NCBI GenBank assembly: GCA_038226175.1
Contig: JBBRQP010000030.1
Span: 1 to 32,621 of the forward strand
From: JBBRQP01 sp038226175
GTDB taxonomy: Bacteria; Cyanobacteriota; Cyanobacteriia; Gloeobacterales; Anthocerotibacteraceae
Length of the DNA stretch: 32,621 bases
Direction of reading: 5' to 3'
Below are positions 16,845 through 25,372 of the stretch, piece after piece (within the stretch, counting starts at the first letter, position 1; each line of letters opens with the position of its first letter). The notes beneath the pieces are model-generated. The model was not told the origin of the DNA. It was given only the letters and a program-made list of their open reading frames with translations, and ran no database searches. A program made the position numbers and the translations under genes.

Positions 16845-18443
16845 TTACATCACACTACGCGCCTGTTCCAAATGCCGATTGAGTAACTCTTCAGAAACGG
16901 GTCCAAGCAAATGCTGCCAGGGCAGGACAGTCTCAGCACTCCAATCCGCATGAACATACCAATCTAAGGGCGGCAATGTACCTTTAAGTTCCTTAAAAAC
17001 CCGACGGAAACTGCCCAGACTACTGCCAAGTTCGTGAACCCTTAATAAAACCTGGCCTACCCTCCGGTCGCCTCGAGAGATCAGGGCTTGCATCACTGAC
17101 CAACTGTAGCTTTCGGGGCGAAAATCAATGCCATATTTAGGAAGCTGCTTTTCCAAAAATTTGAGTTTTTTCTCAGCACCGGGGTCTACCCCATAGACCT
17201 GGAAAGGCGTATGTGCTTTTGGCACAAACGTACTACACCCAAAACTCAGGCGTAGGCCACGATGAGCTTTTCTGAGAGCCGCCAGCATCGCCACTGTCGC
17301 CTCAAGATCCGTGGTTTCTTCGGAGGGTAAGCCCGCCATGCCATAGAGTTTTACGCCTTTGAGTCCTCCTATTTGCGCCACGTGAGCCGCTTGGTGAATT
17401 TGTTCGTTTGTTAGCTTTTTATTAATTACTTGACGTAGGCGTTCTGAGCCACTTTCGACTGCAATCGTGACAGAATTTGTGCCGCGTTTCGCTAAGATAC
17501 GGCACATTTTCTCAGTAAGTGTACTAGCGCGCACCGACGAAACACTCACCTGTATGCCATCAAAACGATCTTGTTCTAAGTAATCAAGTAAACTGTCAAA
17601 TTCGGGGTGTTGACTGACGGAAGCCCCTAATAAACCCAAGCGTGGCGTTACCTTCAGCCCAGCCTCAATCAAAGGAATTAACGAATCGCTGAGCGTTGGT
17701 GTCCGAAAAGGTAGCGTCAGATAACTTGCCAAACAAAATCGACAGAGTTCTGGGCAAGATCGCACCACTTCAACCATATAAATATTTTCCCAGACACACT
17801 TCGGGGTAACTACTGAGGAAGAAGATAGTGTAGTGCCACGCCAAGTCCTTTTTTGTATCGTAGGAGGTACATTTTCTCTAATAGGAGTAATCTGCGCTAG
17901 ACCCTCGGTAGGACTATGGTAAGTAATCCGATAAAGCGAGGGGATATAAATACCCGGTACCTGACTAAGACGTTGTAGTTTAGTTAGACGATCTGCTGTA
18001 CTCACTTCACGATAGGCGGTAATAAATTCATGAATCAGCTCTTCACCATCTCCCAATAAAATTACATCAAAAAAATCAGCTAAGGGTTCGGGATTAGCAG
18101 TCAAAACTGGCCCACCACCAAAAATCAAAGGCTGCTCATCTGTGCGTTGATCCGCCCGTAGAGGTAGTTTGAGACCTTCTAGTAGATTAAAAATATTGGT
18201 AAAATCTAATTCCCAAGAAAAAGAAAATCCCACCAAATCAAGGTCATTGGGTAGCGTTTCTTGGGCATCAGTAAAGAGCCGAGCAACCCGCAAATCAGGA
18301 CGGCTTTTGAGTAAACGCCAGACTACCTGATAGCCTAGACTAACAATGCCGACAGCATATTCATTGGGGAAAGCAAAAACAACATTACTTGCCCCTGCTA
18401 AAGGTTGTGCTGGCTCAAAAAGTAGTTTTTCTTGGTGAAACAA
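16845..18443 (-). CDS. B12-binding-domain radical SAM protein
   Basis: A 532-residue protein. Residues ~1-170 form a cobalamin-binding-like Rossmann domain (FAFPNEYAVGIVSLGYQVVW; LIFGGGPVLTANPEP; FFDVILLGDGEELI). The radical SAM core follows with the cluster motif C-x3-C-x2-C in RSCPELCRFCLAS, then TIAVESGSERLR and GVKLYGMAGLPSE. Such enzymes use S-adenosylmethionine and a 4Fe-4S cluster; the substrate of this cyanobacterial group is unknown. The only start codon in the N-terminal region is TTG 18443, since a stop lies eight codons upstream. It is divergent from cyabrB across a 164-bp region with inverted repeats. Confidence 0.88.
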   Translation of the reverse strand: MFHQEKLLFEPAQPLAGASNVVFAFPNEYAVGIVSLGYQVVWRLLKSRPDLRVARLFTDAQETLPNDLDLVGFSFSWELDFTNIFNLLEGLKLPLRADQRTDEQPLIFGGGPVLTANPEPLADFFDVILLGDGEELIHEFITAYREVSTADRLTKLQRLSQVPGIYIPSLYRITYHSPTEGLAQITPIRENVPPTIQKRTWRGTTLSSSSVVTPKCVWENIYMVEVVRSCPELCRFCLASYLTLPFRTPTLSDSLIPLIEAGLKVTPRLGLLGASVSQHPEFDSLLDYLEQDRFDGIQVSVSSVRASTLTEKMCRILAKRGTNSVTIAVESGSERLRQVINKKLTNEQIHQAAHVAQIGGLKGVKLYGMAGLPSEETTDLEATVAMLAALRKAHRGLRLSFGCSTFVPKAHTPFQVYGVDPGAEKKLKFLEKQLPKYGIDFRPESYSWSVMQALISRGDRRVGQVLLRVHELGSSLGSFRRVFKELKGTLPPLDWYVHADWSAETVLPWQHLLGPVSEELLNRHLEQARSVM

Positions 18444-18471
18444 GGCGTGTTTTATGATACTTCCTTATGAT

Positions 18472-18583
18472 CCTATCACTCCTATTTCAAGAAATTGATA
18501 GGTCTTCATGTCTATAGAAAAGAAAAATAAATAATAACTCTGTACATCTTCTCAATTTTCGTGTAAATGTATAGGATGTACAG
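18472..18583. promoter_or_regulatory. Divergent promoter region with two perfect inverted repeats
   Basis: Between the radical SAM gene (minus) and cyabrB (plus). Repeat 1: CCTATCA at 18472-18478 with TGATAGG at 18496-18502. Repeat 2: CTGTACATC at 18540-18548 with GATGTACAG at 18575-18583, 26 bp apart and ending 24 bp before the cyabrB ATG. The interval between the arms of repeat 2 is AT-rich and could carry the -10 box. Operators for cyAbrB self-control or another dimeric regulator are plausible. Confidence 0.45.
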
Positions 18584-18607
18584 TGAAAGTCATGAGGGGA
18601 TTTTTGC

Positions 18608-18985
18608 ATGAGTGAGTTAACTTTGTCCGGCAAAGAGTTATTGAAGAAAGTGAAAGAACTAACCGGAGCCAGTAAGAAAGAGATTGCCCGCGCCAGTGGC
18701 TACATCACAAAAACAAAAAACGGTAAAGAACGTGTCAACCTAATGAAGTTTATGAGTGCCTATTTGGCAGCAGAAGGCTTGGGCATTGACAATGAAAGCA
18801 ATGGCACCCGTGGTGGTAGAACTGCTAGTTACCGTATCCAAGTCCAAAAAAATGGTAATCTTTTGGTTGGGGCTGCCTATACGCGTGAGATGGGTTTAGA
18901 ACCGGGAACAGAATTTGAAATTTCCCTCGGTCGCAAACACATCAAATTAATTAAAGTTGGTAGTGACGGACAACTCGAAGAGTAA
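18608..18985 (+). CDS. cyAbrB-type transcriptional regulator
   Basis: A 125-residue cyanobacterial AbrB-like protein, the group with the AbrB domain at the C-terminus; members regulate carbon/nitrogen balance, hydrogenase and other genes as abundant DNA-binding proteins. The N-terminal part has LSGKELLKKVKELTGASKKE and the family stretch RASGYITKTKNGKERVN. The C-terminal AbrB-like fold contains YRIQVQKNGNLLVGAAYTRE and LEPGTEFEISLGRKHIKLI. Start ATG 18608 follows GAGGGG about 8 bases upstream. It is transcribed toward hemL, 54 bp away, and sits behind inverted repeats that may be its own operators. Confidence 0.92.
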   Translation: MSELTLSGKELLKKVKELTGASKKEIARASGYITKTKNGKERVNLMKFMSAYLAAEGLGIDNESNGTRGGRTASYRIQVQKNGNLLVGAAYTREMGLEPGTEFEISLGRKHIKLIKVGSDGQLEE

Positions 18986-18995
18986 TCCCATTGGC

Positions 18996-19024
18996 TGCGT
19001 CTGCTAATCTGGAAATCAGATGCA
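18996..19024 (+). promoter_or_regulatory. Hairpin between cyabrB and hemL
   Basis: TGCGTCTG pairs with CAGATGCA (8 bp with one G-U), loop of 13 bases, ending three bases before the GGAG ribosome site of hemL. No T-run follows, so it is more likely a translation- or stability-affecting stem than a terminator. Confidence 0.3.
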
Positions 19025-19039
19025 CGCGGAGTTACGCTG

Positions 19040-20344
19040 TTGGTTACGACTGTTTACCAAACGACCCAATCCCAAGAACTTTTTACCTACGCCAAAACCC
19101 TGATGCCAGGGGGAGTCAATTCCCCGGTTCGAGCATTTAAATCGGTTGGCTCCGAGCCAGTTTTCATCGAACGGGCCAATGGTGCCTACCTTTGGGACGT
19201 AGACGGAAATCGTTATATTGACTACATCGGTACGTGGGGGCCGGCTATCGTTGGTCATGCCCATCCCAAATTGCAAGCAGCTCTCGTTGAAGCTATTCCT
19301 TTTGGAACTAGCTTTGGCGCGCCTTCACGCAAAGAAAATGTCCTCGCGCAGATGGTTATTGATGCCGTACCTTCCATTGAGATGGTGCGGTTTGTCAGTT
19401 CTGGAACCGAAGCCTGCATGTCGGTTGTACGCTTGGCACGGGCTTATACAGGGCGCGATAAATTAGTTAAGTTTAGCGGTTGCTACCACGGACATGGCGA
19501 CTTTTTCTTGGTGCAAGCAGGCTCTGGGGTAGCAACGTTGGGTCTACCCGACTCACCCGGAGTTCCAGCGGCAGTGACGGCTGACACCTTGACGGTGCCT
19601 TACAACGATTTGGCAGCGGTAGAGGCGTTATTTCAGGAATATCCTGATAGCATCGCAGCCGTTATCCTTGAGCCGGTCGTAGGCAATGCAGGCTGCATCT
19701 TGCCAGAACCGGGCTTTTTAGCAGGGATACGCGCAATCACTACCCGTTACGGGGCATTATTTATCTGTGATGAAGTCATGACTGGCTTTCGTTTGGCCTA
19801 TGGTGGTGCCCAAGAACGCTTCGGGATCACACCTGACTTGACCTGTCTAGGTAAAATCATCGGCGGTGGCTTGCCCGTAGGTGCCTATGGCGGTAAACGC
19901 GAAATCATGGAAATGGTTGCCCCCCAAGGCCCGATGTACCAAGCAGGAACGCTTTCGGGTAATCCTTTGGCTATGACTGCTGGCATCACAACCCTGAATT
20001 TACTCCAAGAACCAGGAGTATATGCCTATCTCGATGAGATCACAGCTTATTTGACTCAGGGGCTGTTGGCTATTGCCGCTGATTTGGGACATGTGGCCTG
20101 TGCTAACCAAGTTGGGGCCATGGTCAGCATCTTTTTTTGCGCAGGGCCTGTCACTAGTTACGAAACTGCCAAGGCCAGTGACCGCGAAAAATTTGCTCAG
20201 TTTCATAAAGGCATGATGGCAGAAGGGATTTATCTGGCACCCTCTCAGTTTGAAGCTTGGTTTTTGTCTACCAAGCACACCCGTGCCGACATTGACGAAA
20301 CTCTCACCGCAGCGCGACGTGTTTTAGCCCGTATCCCACGTTAG
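19040..20344 (+). CDS. hemL: Glutamate-1-semialdehyde 2,1-aminomutase
   Basis: Converts glutamate 1-semialdehyde to 5-aminolevulinate, the C5-pathway entry to heme, chlorophyll and bilins. It is a PLP enzyme of 434 residues, normal length. Motifs: LMPGGVNSPVRAFKSVG at 21-37, VSSGTEA near 119, D244 in FICDEVMTGFR for the PLP ring nitrogen, and K272 in CLGKIIGGGLPVGAYGG as the Schiff-base lysine. The start is TTG 19040, supported by GGAG eight bases upstream and alignment of the N-terminus with the family; no ATG is available nearby. Probably has its own promoter as well as readthrough from cyabrB. Confidence 0.95.
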   Translation: MVTTVYQTTQSQELFTYAKTLMPGGVNSPVRAFKSVGSEPVFIERANGAYLWDVDGNRYIDYIGTWGPAIVGHAHPKLQAALVEAIPFGTSFGAPSRKENVLAQMVIDAVPSIEMVRFVSSGTEACMSVVRLARAYTGRDKLVKFSGCYHGHGDFFLVQAGSGVATLGLPDSPGVPAAVTADTLTVPYNDLAAVEALFQEYPDSIAAVILEPVVGNAGCILPEPGFLAGIRAITTRYGALFICDEVMTGFRLAYGGAQERFGITPDLTCLGKIIGGGLPVGAYGGKREIMEMVAPQGPMYQAGTLSGNPLAMTAGITTLNLLQEPGVYAYLDEITAYLTQGLLAIAADLGHVACANQVGAMVSIFFCAGPVTSYETAKASDREKFAQFHKGMMAEGIYLAPSQFEAWFLSTKHTRADIDETLTAARRVLARIPR

Positions 20345-20357
20345 TAGGTCATAAACC

Positions 20358-21323
20358 ATGAATGTTGCCCGTTGGTTGACCTATCGTCGTCCTGACTGGC
20401 AACGTCTCGAACAGATACTACAGCAAATTGACCAGCAACACCTGACGAGCCTCTCCCCAGAAGACTTACGGGTTTTAGGGGGGCTTTATCGTCAGGTGTC
20501 AGCCGACTTGGCCAAAGCCCAAATGCAGCAGATGGGCAATGAGGTTACGGGTTATCTGCAAAATTTAACCCTCAAAGCCTATGCTCAGGTCTACCAGACC
20601 CCTGTTATGGCTTGGACAGAGGTGATCTCAGGTTATCTCCAGACCTTACCTCGCCAACTGCGCAACCTAGGACGATACATTATTTTGAGCCTAGGAATTT
20701 TTGGAGTGGGCGTATTGGCAGGGGGATTACTGTACCTTAATGACAGTCGATTTATTGAGACATTATTGAGTGCAGAGGCCATTCGTGGCGTACGCGAGAA
20801 GCATCAGCTGTGGACAGGTTCTTTAGCAGCATTTGCACCTTTGGGTAGCTCACTGATCATTGGTAATAATCTTTCTGTTGCCGTAGCGACCTTTGCCGGT
20901 GGGATATTTGGCGGGCTAGGCACCCTGTATCTCCTCTTTAGCAATGGTGTTTCCTTGGGTGCGATTGGGCTATTTATAGCGGATTATCATCTGTCCTTCC
21001 CGTTTTGGGCTTTTGTGAGCGCCCATAGTGTGCCGGAGTTGAGCGCGATTTTTTTGGCAGGCGCAGCGGGTTTGATGATTGGTAAGGCCCTAATCTTGCC
21101 TTTGCCCTATCGCCGCCAAACTAGTCTGGTGCTGATGAGTCGCCGGGTAGTACCACTCTTAGTAACGGCAGCGGGGTTATTGGTTATTGCAGGGCTTATT
21201 GAAGGCTTTTTCTCGCCCAATGACACGATTGCGCCTTGGATAAAATATAGCGTTGGCTTAAGTGAGATTAGTTTACTGCTTGCCTATGGTTGGCTAGGCG
21301 GACGAAAATCTCATATTACTTGA
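20358..21323 (+). CDS. SpoIIM-like (DUF95) membrane protein
   Basis: A 321-residue protein of the stage II sporulation protein M family, present in non-sporulating bacteria where its role is unclear. The soluble N-terminal RRPDWQRLEQILQQI and RVLGGLYRQVSADLAKA segments are typical. Several transmembrane helices follow, with NGVSLGAIGLFIADYHL and the conserved SAHSVPELSAIFLAGAAGLMI (written here in parts: SAHSVPELSAIF and LAGAAGLMIG). It starts 13 bp after the hemL stop and may be co-transcribed with it. Confidence 0.88.
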   Translation: MNVARWLTYRRPDWQRLEQILQQIDQQHLTSLSPEDLRVLGGLYRQVSADLAKAQMQQMGNEVTGYLQNLTLKAYAQVYQTPVMAWTEVISGYLQTLPRQLRNLGRYIILSLGIFGVGVLAGGLLYLNDSRFIETLLSAEAIRGVREKHQLWTGSLAAFAPLGSSLIIGNNLSVAVATFAGGIFGGLGTLYLLFSNGVSLGAIGLFIADYHLSFPFWAFVSAHSVPELSAIFLAGAAGLMIGKALILPLPYRRQTSLVLMSRRVVPLLVTAAGLLVIAGLIEGFFSPNDTIAPWIKYSVGLSEISLLLAYGWLGGRKSHIT

Positions 21324-21372
21324 ATCTTTGTATTGTCCCTGTCGCTTGAATACTTTCTAGTAAAGTAGCTCT

Positions 21373-21483
21373 ATGAGACGGACTGATCATGACCCTTTTG
21401 GTATCATTCAAGCTGCACTCGAAGTGCCTAGCGAAAATAGACCAATTGATTTACTTTTTCTTCCTCAACGGCCTAATTTATGA
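21373..21483 (+). pseudogene. Short fragment, possibly of an Rpn/PD-(D/E)XK transposase-like gene
   Basis: A 36-codon frame (ATG 21373 to TGA 21481): MRRTDHDPFGIIQAALE and then RPIDLLFLPQ. The R-P-I-D-L-L-F-L-P-Q element resembles the opening of Rpn/DUF4351 nuclease-like proteins common in cyanobacteria, of which nothing else remains. The rest of the gap 21324-21592 shows no other gene. Confidence 0.25.
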
Positions 21484-21592
21484 GCTATTGGGATAAGACT
21501 TTAACTTGAGCCTTATAGACTAGCAGGTTTTCCCCTATCGGATTCGTAAAAAGTCCTGATAGGCTAGTAACGTTGCTCAAGAGATTTTTTAT

Positions 21593-22150
21593 ATGCGTGT
21601 TACTCCGATTGAGGCCAATGACGATAAACAGCTTCAGACCATCTACAAAAGTCTAGAGAAGCAGTACGGCACGGCGCTCAATCCTCTCAAAATGATGGCG
21701 CATCAGCCCCAGATTATGCAAGGCGTGATGCGTCTTTATGGTGCTGTGCATCAACACAATGAAAATATTCCCGAAGAGCTCAAAGAACTGATTAGTTTAC
21801 GGATTGCTCAGATCAATGGCTGTCGCGGTTATTGTGTGCCCATGCATACCTATATGCTGCGCAAACTAGATGTGCCCGAGGATAAGATCCAAGCCGTTGC
21901 CCGCCAAGCTAGTAGCCCGCTATTTTCTGCTACTGAAAAAATCGCCCTTGAATATGCCGAACGTATCACAGTGCCTACTACGAGTGTGACCGAGTCGTTC
22001 TTTGACCAGCTCAAGGAACACTACAGCGAGGCCGATATTGTCGAACTGACAGCAGTAATTGGCGTACTCAATTTTTGGACAAAAGTAATTGATGCTCTAG
22101 AAGCGCCCCTAGATGATGTATTCAAAGAAAATCCTCGCCCGAGTGCCTAA
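21593..22150 (+). CDS. Carboxymuconolactone decarboxylase / AhpD-like family protein
   Basis: A 185-residue all-helical protein of the CMD/AhpD superfamily, which includes thiol peroxidases and related redox enzymes. The family active region is IAQINGC-RGY-C-VPMHTYML. The cysteines here are separated by three residues (C-R-G-Y-C) where the usual motif is CxxC with a histidine four residues later; the histidine (VPMH) is in place. Late motifs TEKIALEYAERIT and IGVLNFWTKVIDAL are typical. Function may be peroxidase-like, not proven. Confidence 0.82.
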   Translation: MRVTPIEANDDKQLQTIYKSLEKQYGTALNPLKMMAHQPQIMQGVMRLYGAVHQHNENIPEELKELISLRIAQINGCRGYCVPMHTYMLRKLDVPEDKIQAVARQASSPLFSATEKIALEYAERITVPTTSVTESFFDQLKEHYSEADIVELTAVIGVLNFWTKVIDALEAPLDDVFKENPRPSA

Positions 22151-22162
22151 ATCAACAGAACC

Positions 22163-22192
22163 CACTACCGCTGAAATAGCCTCAAGGTAGTG
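22163..22192. other. Hairpin between the CMD gene and ruvX
   Basis: CACTACC pairs with GGTAGTG (7 bp perfect, loop 16). It lies 12 bp after the CMD stop. No T-run, so it may be a weak or factor-assisted terminator, or a transcript-end stabiliser. Confidence 0.35.
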
Positions 22193-22241
22193 TCAAGCAT
22201 GAACGGCGTTTTGATATGATGAGTCAAACCCATAAAATGCC

Positions 22242-22682
22242 ATGGTTTCGGTGTTGGGACTCGATGTAGGACAAAAGCGCATTGGCGTGGCTGGGTGCGA
22301 TGGCACAGGCCTCATTGCCACAGGCTTGACTACGGTGCATCGCCAACGCTTAGATCTCGATCTGCAACACTTACAAAAAGTGATCACACAGCGTCGAGCC
22401 GAGGCGATTGTGATTGGTCTACCCCGTAACATGAATGGGACTCTAGGATTTCAGGCACAAAAGGTACAAAATTTTGGGACAATAGTAGAACAACGCCTTG
22501 GGTTGCCTGTGTACTACGAGGATGAACGCCTCTCTACTGTCCAAGCTCAGCGCAGTCTCATCGCCCAAAATATCTCGGCGGCTAAACGTAAAACCTTGAT
22601 TGACCAGCAGGCCGCCGCTGTCATCCTGCAACAATGGCTTAACCGTCAGTCCCGGCCCACCCTGGAGCAAGAATATGAGTGA
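22242..22682 (+). CDS. ruvX: RuvX/YqgF Holliday-junction resolvase-like nuclease
   Basis: A 146-residue RNase H-fold protein (YqgF family), essential in many bacteria and involved in 16S rRNA 5' maturation, with Holliday-junction resolvase ancestry. Motifs: GLDVGQKRIGVA with the first catalytic aspartate, AIVIGLPRNMNG, YYEDERLST with the acidic pair, and IDQQAAAVILQQWL with the last aspartate. The 3' end overlaps the DUF3727 gene by 8 bp, starting a tight ruvX-DUF3727-HIT operon. Confidence 0.93.
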   Translation: MVSVLGLDVGQKRIGVAGCDGTGLIATGLTTVHRQRLDLDLQHLQKVITQRRAEAIVIGLPRNMNGTLGFQAQKVQNFGTIVEQRLGLPVYYEDERLSTVQAQRSLIAQNISAAKRKTLIDQQAAAVILQQWLNRQSRPTLEQEYE

Positions 22683-23205
22683 AATGTTGACCCTCAAAGA
22701 TGAAATGAACCGCACCCTCCGCTGCGAGTTACTGCAAGATATTCCCTTGGATGAAAAAACCTATGGTCTCGTACTCCCTGAAGGTACACCTGTACGGGTG
22801 ATGGCTTGGATTGATGGCGAAGATGATGATGAGCCGACCCTCGAAGACCTCGATGATGAGGAAATTGCCAAAGTTCTGCCGACAGCACGGGCGGTCTTAG
22901 CTGAACAAGACCTCAAACTACTCGACTCAGCTTTTGTCTTGGTCGTGATCGGCGATGTACCCGAACCTGACGAAGATACGGATGTCTATACGATTAGCGA
23001 AGATGAGGACGAAGAGGAAGAAGATTACCAAATGGTGCGGGAATTTTTTGTGGAAAGCCGCCATTATGCAATTTTTAGTCCTGTTGATCCTTTATTTTTA
23101 TTCGTGGATTTGACGACGGACCCGCCTCGGATGTTGAGCCCCGAAGAAACCAAAAATCTGATGCCGATGTTTGAAGATGTCCTCTTTGAAAATTCGGATA
23201 ACTAG
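22675..23205 (+). CDS. DUF3727 protein, cyanobacterial
   Basis: 176 residues from ATG 22675; the reading frame is open further upstream inside ruvX but this start fits the 8-bp overlap. The product is very acidic: an N-terminal LKDEMNRTLRCELLQDIPLD with a small beta domain, two acid stretches (DGEDDDEPTLEDLDDEE and EDEDEEEEDY), then FFVESRHYAIFSPVDPLFLF and a final LSPEETKNLMPMFEDVLFE. The family occurs in cyanobacteria and plants and its function is unknown. Its stop shares one base with the HIT gene start. Confidence 0.88.
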   Translation: MSEMLTLKDEMNRTLRCELLQDIPLDEKTYGLVLPEGTPVRVMAWIDGEDDDEPTLEDLDDEEIAKVLPTARAVLAEQDLKLLDSAFVLVVIGDVPEPDEDTDVYTISEDEDEEEEDYQMVREFFVESRHYAIFSPVDPLFLFVDLTTDPPRMLSPEETKNLMPMFEDVLFENSDN

Positions 23206-23552
23206 TGGTGACTGAGCGCACGTTATTTCAGAAAATCATTGACCGAGAAATTCCAGCGGATATTCTCTACGAAGACGATCTGAGTTTGGCCTTTCGGGAT
23301 ATTCGTCCGCAAGCTCCGGTGCATATCTTGGTGATCCCCAAGCAACCACTGCCCCAGATTGAACTGATGACCGCTGAGGACAAACCACTTCTAGGTCATG
23401 TGATGTGGGTGGCAACGCAGATAGCAGCCGAGCAAGGATTGCATAACGGCTATCGTCTGGTTATCAATAACGGCGATGATGGCGGACAGACGGTTTATCA
23501 TCTCCATGTGCATATTTTAGGTGGACGGTTTATGACTTGGCCGCCCGGTTAG
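23205..23552 (+). CDS. HIT-family nucleotide hydrolase/binding protein (HINT type)
   Basis: A 115-residue histidine-triad protein. The active site H99-L-H101-V-H103 lies in VYHLHVHILGG, and the N-terminal IIDREIPADILYEDDLSLAF is the usual HINT opening. Such proteins hydrolyse purine nucleoside phosphoramidates and related conjugates. The start is GTG 23205, overlapping the DUF3727 stop (TAGTG); a second GTG follows at 23208. Last gene of the ruvX cluster, followed 28 bp later by a glycosyltransferase. Confidence 0.93.
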   Translation: MVTERTLFQKIIDREIPADILYEDDLSLAFRDIRPQAPVHILVIPKQPLPQIELMTAEDKPLLGHVMWVATQIAAEQGLHNGYRLVINNGDDGGQTVYHLHVHILGGRFMTWPPG

Positions 23553-23580
23553 ACTGCGCTGCGCATCCGGGTATTAACCG

Positions 23581-24705
23581 ATGAAAATTGCTTTGGTTCA
23601 TGACTATTTGATTCACCAAGGCGGTTCAGAAAACTGCGTCGAAGCTCTACTAGAGATTTTTCCGCAGGCAGTAATTTACACCTGTTATTTCAACAAAGAG
23701 ACGATGCCAGCGCGTTGGCAAACCTATGATATTCGCAGCTCTTTTTTACAGAAGTTTGCGTTGGGCGGCAAAAACTATCAAAATCGTTTGCAATACTTTT
23801 TACCATTGATGCCTTTGGCCTATGAGAGTTTAGATTTGCGGGACTATGACTTGGTGATTTCGAGTTGTCATGCCTATGCTAAAGGGGTGCTAACGCGGGT
23901 CAATACGCTGCATATTTCCTATATTCATACGCCGACCCGCTATCTATGGGATTTGTATCAAGATTATCTTCAGGACTATAGTACCAATGCTTTCAAAAAA
24001 GTCTTGATTCCGCCTATTTTGCATTATCTGCGGTTGTGGGATTTTCAGGCAGCTCAGCGTCCTGGGCAGTTAGTCGCCAATAGTCGCTATGTGGCGCGGC
24101 GCATCGAGACCTATTATCGGCGTGCGGCGGTGGTGATCAATCCGCCTGTGGATGTGGATTATTTTCAGCCCGTAGCGCAGCCCAGGGCAGATTATTACCT
24201 GATTACAAGTCGTTGGGTGCCTTATAAACGGGCAGATTTGGCGATCCAGGCGTTTAATCAGTTGGGGTTACGGTTGGTGGTGGCGGGTGCTGGGCCGGAG
24301 TTGGCTAATTTGCAGGCATTGGCGGGGGCTAATATCGAGTTTTTACCCTATCAGTCACGGGCAAGTTTGCGGGATTTGTTGGCAAATTGTAAGGCGTTGA
24401 TTTTTCCGGGTGAGGAGGATTTTGGGATCTTACCTGTCGAAGCCCAAGCCTGTGGTCGCCCGGTGCTTGCTTTTGGACGGGGTGGGGCGGTGGAGACGGT
24501 CAAGCCGGGGGTGACAGGTCTACTTTTTGCCCAGCAAACCGTTGCATCCTTGGTGGCGGCGGTGCAAGCATGCGAACATATCAGCTGGGATAGTCGTGTC
24601 ATCCGGGAGCATAGTGAGCATTTCTCGCGTCAGCGCTATCAAGCTGAGTTGGGGGCATTAATCCGCACATCGTGGCAAAAGTTTACGCTAGACCATGGAT
24701 TATGA
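23581..24705 (+). CDS. Glycosyltransferase family 4
   Basis: A 374-residue GT-B glycosyltransferase. N-terminal acceptor domain: MKIALVHDYLIHQGGSE with the glycine-rich loop, and ISYIHTPTRYLWDLY. C-terminal nucleotide-sugar domain: ITSRWVPYKRADLAI, LRLVVAGAGPEL, then the retaining-GT motif E-D-F-G-I-L-P-V-E-A-Q-A-C-G-R-P with its paired glutamates, and GRGGAVETV. Probably acts in exopolysaccharide or O-antigen synthesis; sugar specificity unknown. Confidence 0.9.
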   Translation: MKIALVHDYLIHQGGSENCVEALLEIFPQAVIYTCYFNKETMPARWQTYDIRSSFLQKFALGGKNYQNRLQYFLPLMPLAYESLDLRDYDLVISSCHAYAKGVLTRVNTLHISYIHTPTRYLWDLYQDYLQDYSTNAFKKVLIPPILHYLRLWDFQAAQRPGQLVANSRYVARRIETYYRRAAVVINPPVDVDYFQPVAQPRADYYLITSRWVPYKRADLAIQAFNQLGLRLVVAGAGPELANLQALAGANIEFLPYQSRASLRDLLANCKALIFPGEEDFGILPVEAQACGRPVLAFGRGGAVETVKPGVTGLLFAQQTVASLVAAVQACEHISWDSRVIREHSEHFSRQRYQAELGALIRTSWQKFTLDHGL

Positions 24706-24779
24706 GAAAACTTGGCTTTGGGGATGCTAAAACTTGAGGATTTTGTTATATTTTATTGAGAAGTGTTAAGTTTTAACCC

Positions 24780-25355
24780 ATGGTTGCTGTCCAAAAAGAT
24801 ACTTTCCGAAGTCTGTTGCCCTATCTGTCGGCAGCGACCGCGACTTTTGTGGTGCTTTCTCTGATTACAGGGTTGCTCCTTTCTGCTAATTTCGTGCCTT
24901 CGACCGAAGCCTACACCACCACCAAGATGATTACTCAAACACTCTATTTTGGTTGGTTGATTCGGGGATTGCATTGGTGGTCAAGTTCGCTTGCTCTGGT
25001 TACGAGTATGCTCTTTACTTCGTTGGCCTATTGGTTTGGTGCCTATGACGTGAAGGCGCGTTGGCTATGGTGGTCGAGTTTGCTACTAGGGCTAACGCTG
25101 CTCGGTGGTAATGTCACGGGTTATTATTTGCCCTTGGATCAAAATTCCTACTGGCGTCTATTGATTGAGTCTCAGCTTTTTAATGGCATTCCCGTACTCG
25201 GCCCGATTGTCAAAAATTTCCTATTGGCTGGGAGTGATTTTTCACAGATTACGGTGGCGCGGATCAATTGGCTACACACGTTGGTAGTCCCTGTCTTTCT
25301 GTTGGTTGCAGCGGCCTCTCATCTCTATGCGGTGAAGAAATACCGCGAACTGTAA
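24780..25355 (+). CDS. Cytochrome b6-like (N-terminal cytochrome b domain) membrane protein
   Basis: 191 residues with four transmembrane helices in the order of PetB. Shared elements are TLYFGWLIRGLHWWSSS (PetB: NFGWLIRSIHRWSAS), GGNVTGYYLPLDQNSYW (PetB: FGVTGYSLPWDQIGYW), GIPVLGPIV, and the last helix INWLHTLVVPVFLL. Heme ligands of the p-side heme are present at H65 and H166. For the n-side heme, H181 is kept, but the position matching PetB His100 is F79, and I see no counterpart of the cysteine that holds heme c(i). It may bind one b-heme and is not a standard b6 subunit. A rho-independent terminator follows. Confidence 0.8.
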   Translation: MVAVQKDTFRSLLPYLSAATATFVVLSLITGLLLSANFVPSTEAYTTTKMITQTLYFGWLIRGLHWWSSSLALVTSMLFTSLAYWFGAYDVKARWLWWSSLLLGLTLLGGNVTGYYLPLDQNSYWRLLIESQLFNGIPVLGPIVKNFLLAGSDFSQITVARINWLHTLVVPVFLLVAAASHLYAVKKYREL

Positions 25356-25372
25356 CTAGTTGCAAGTTAATC

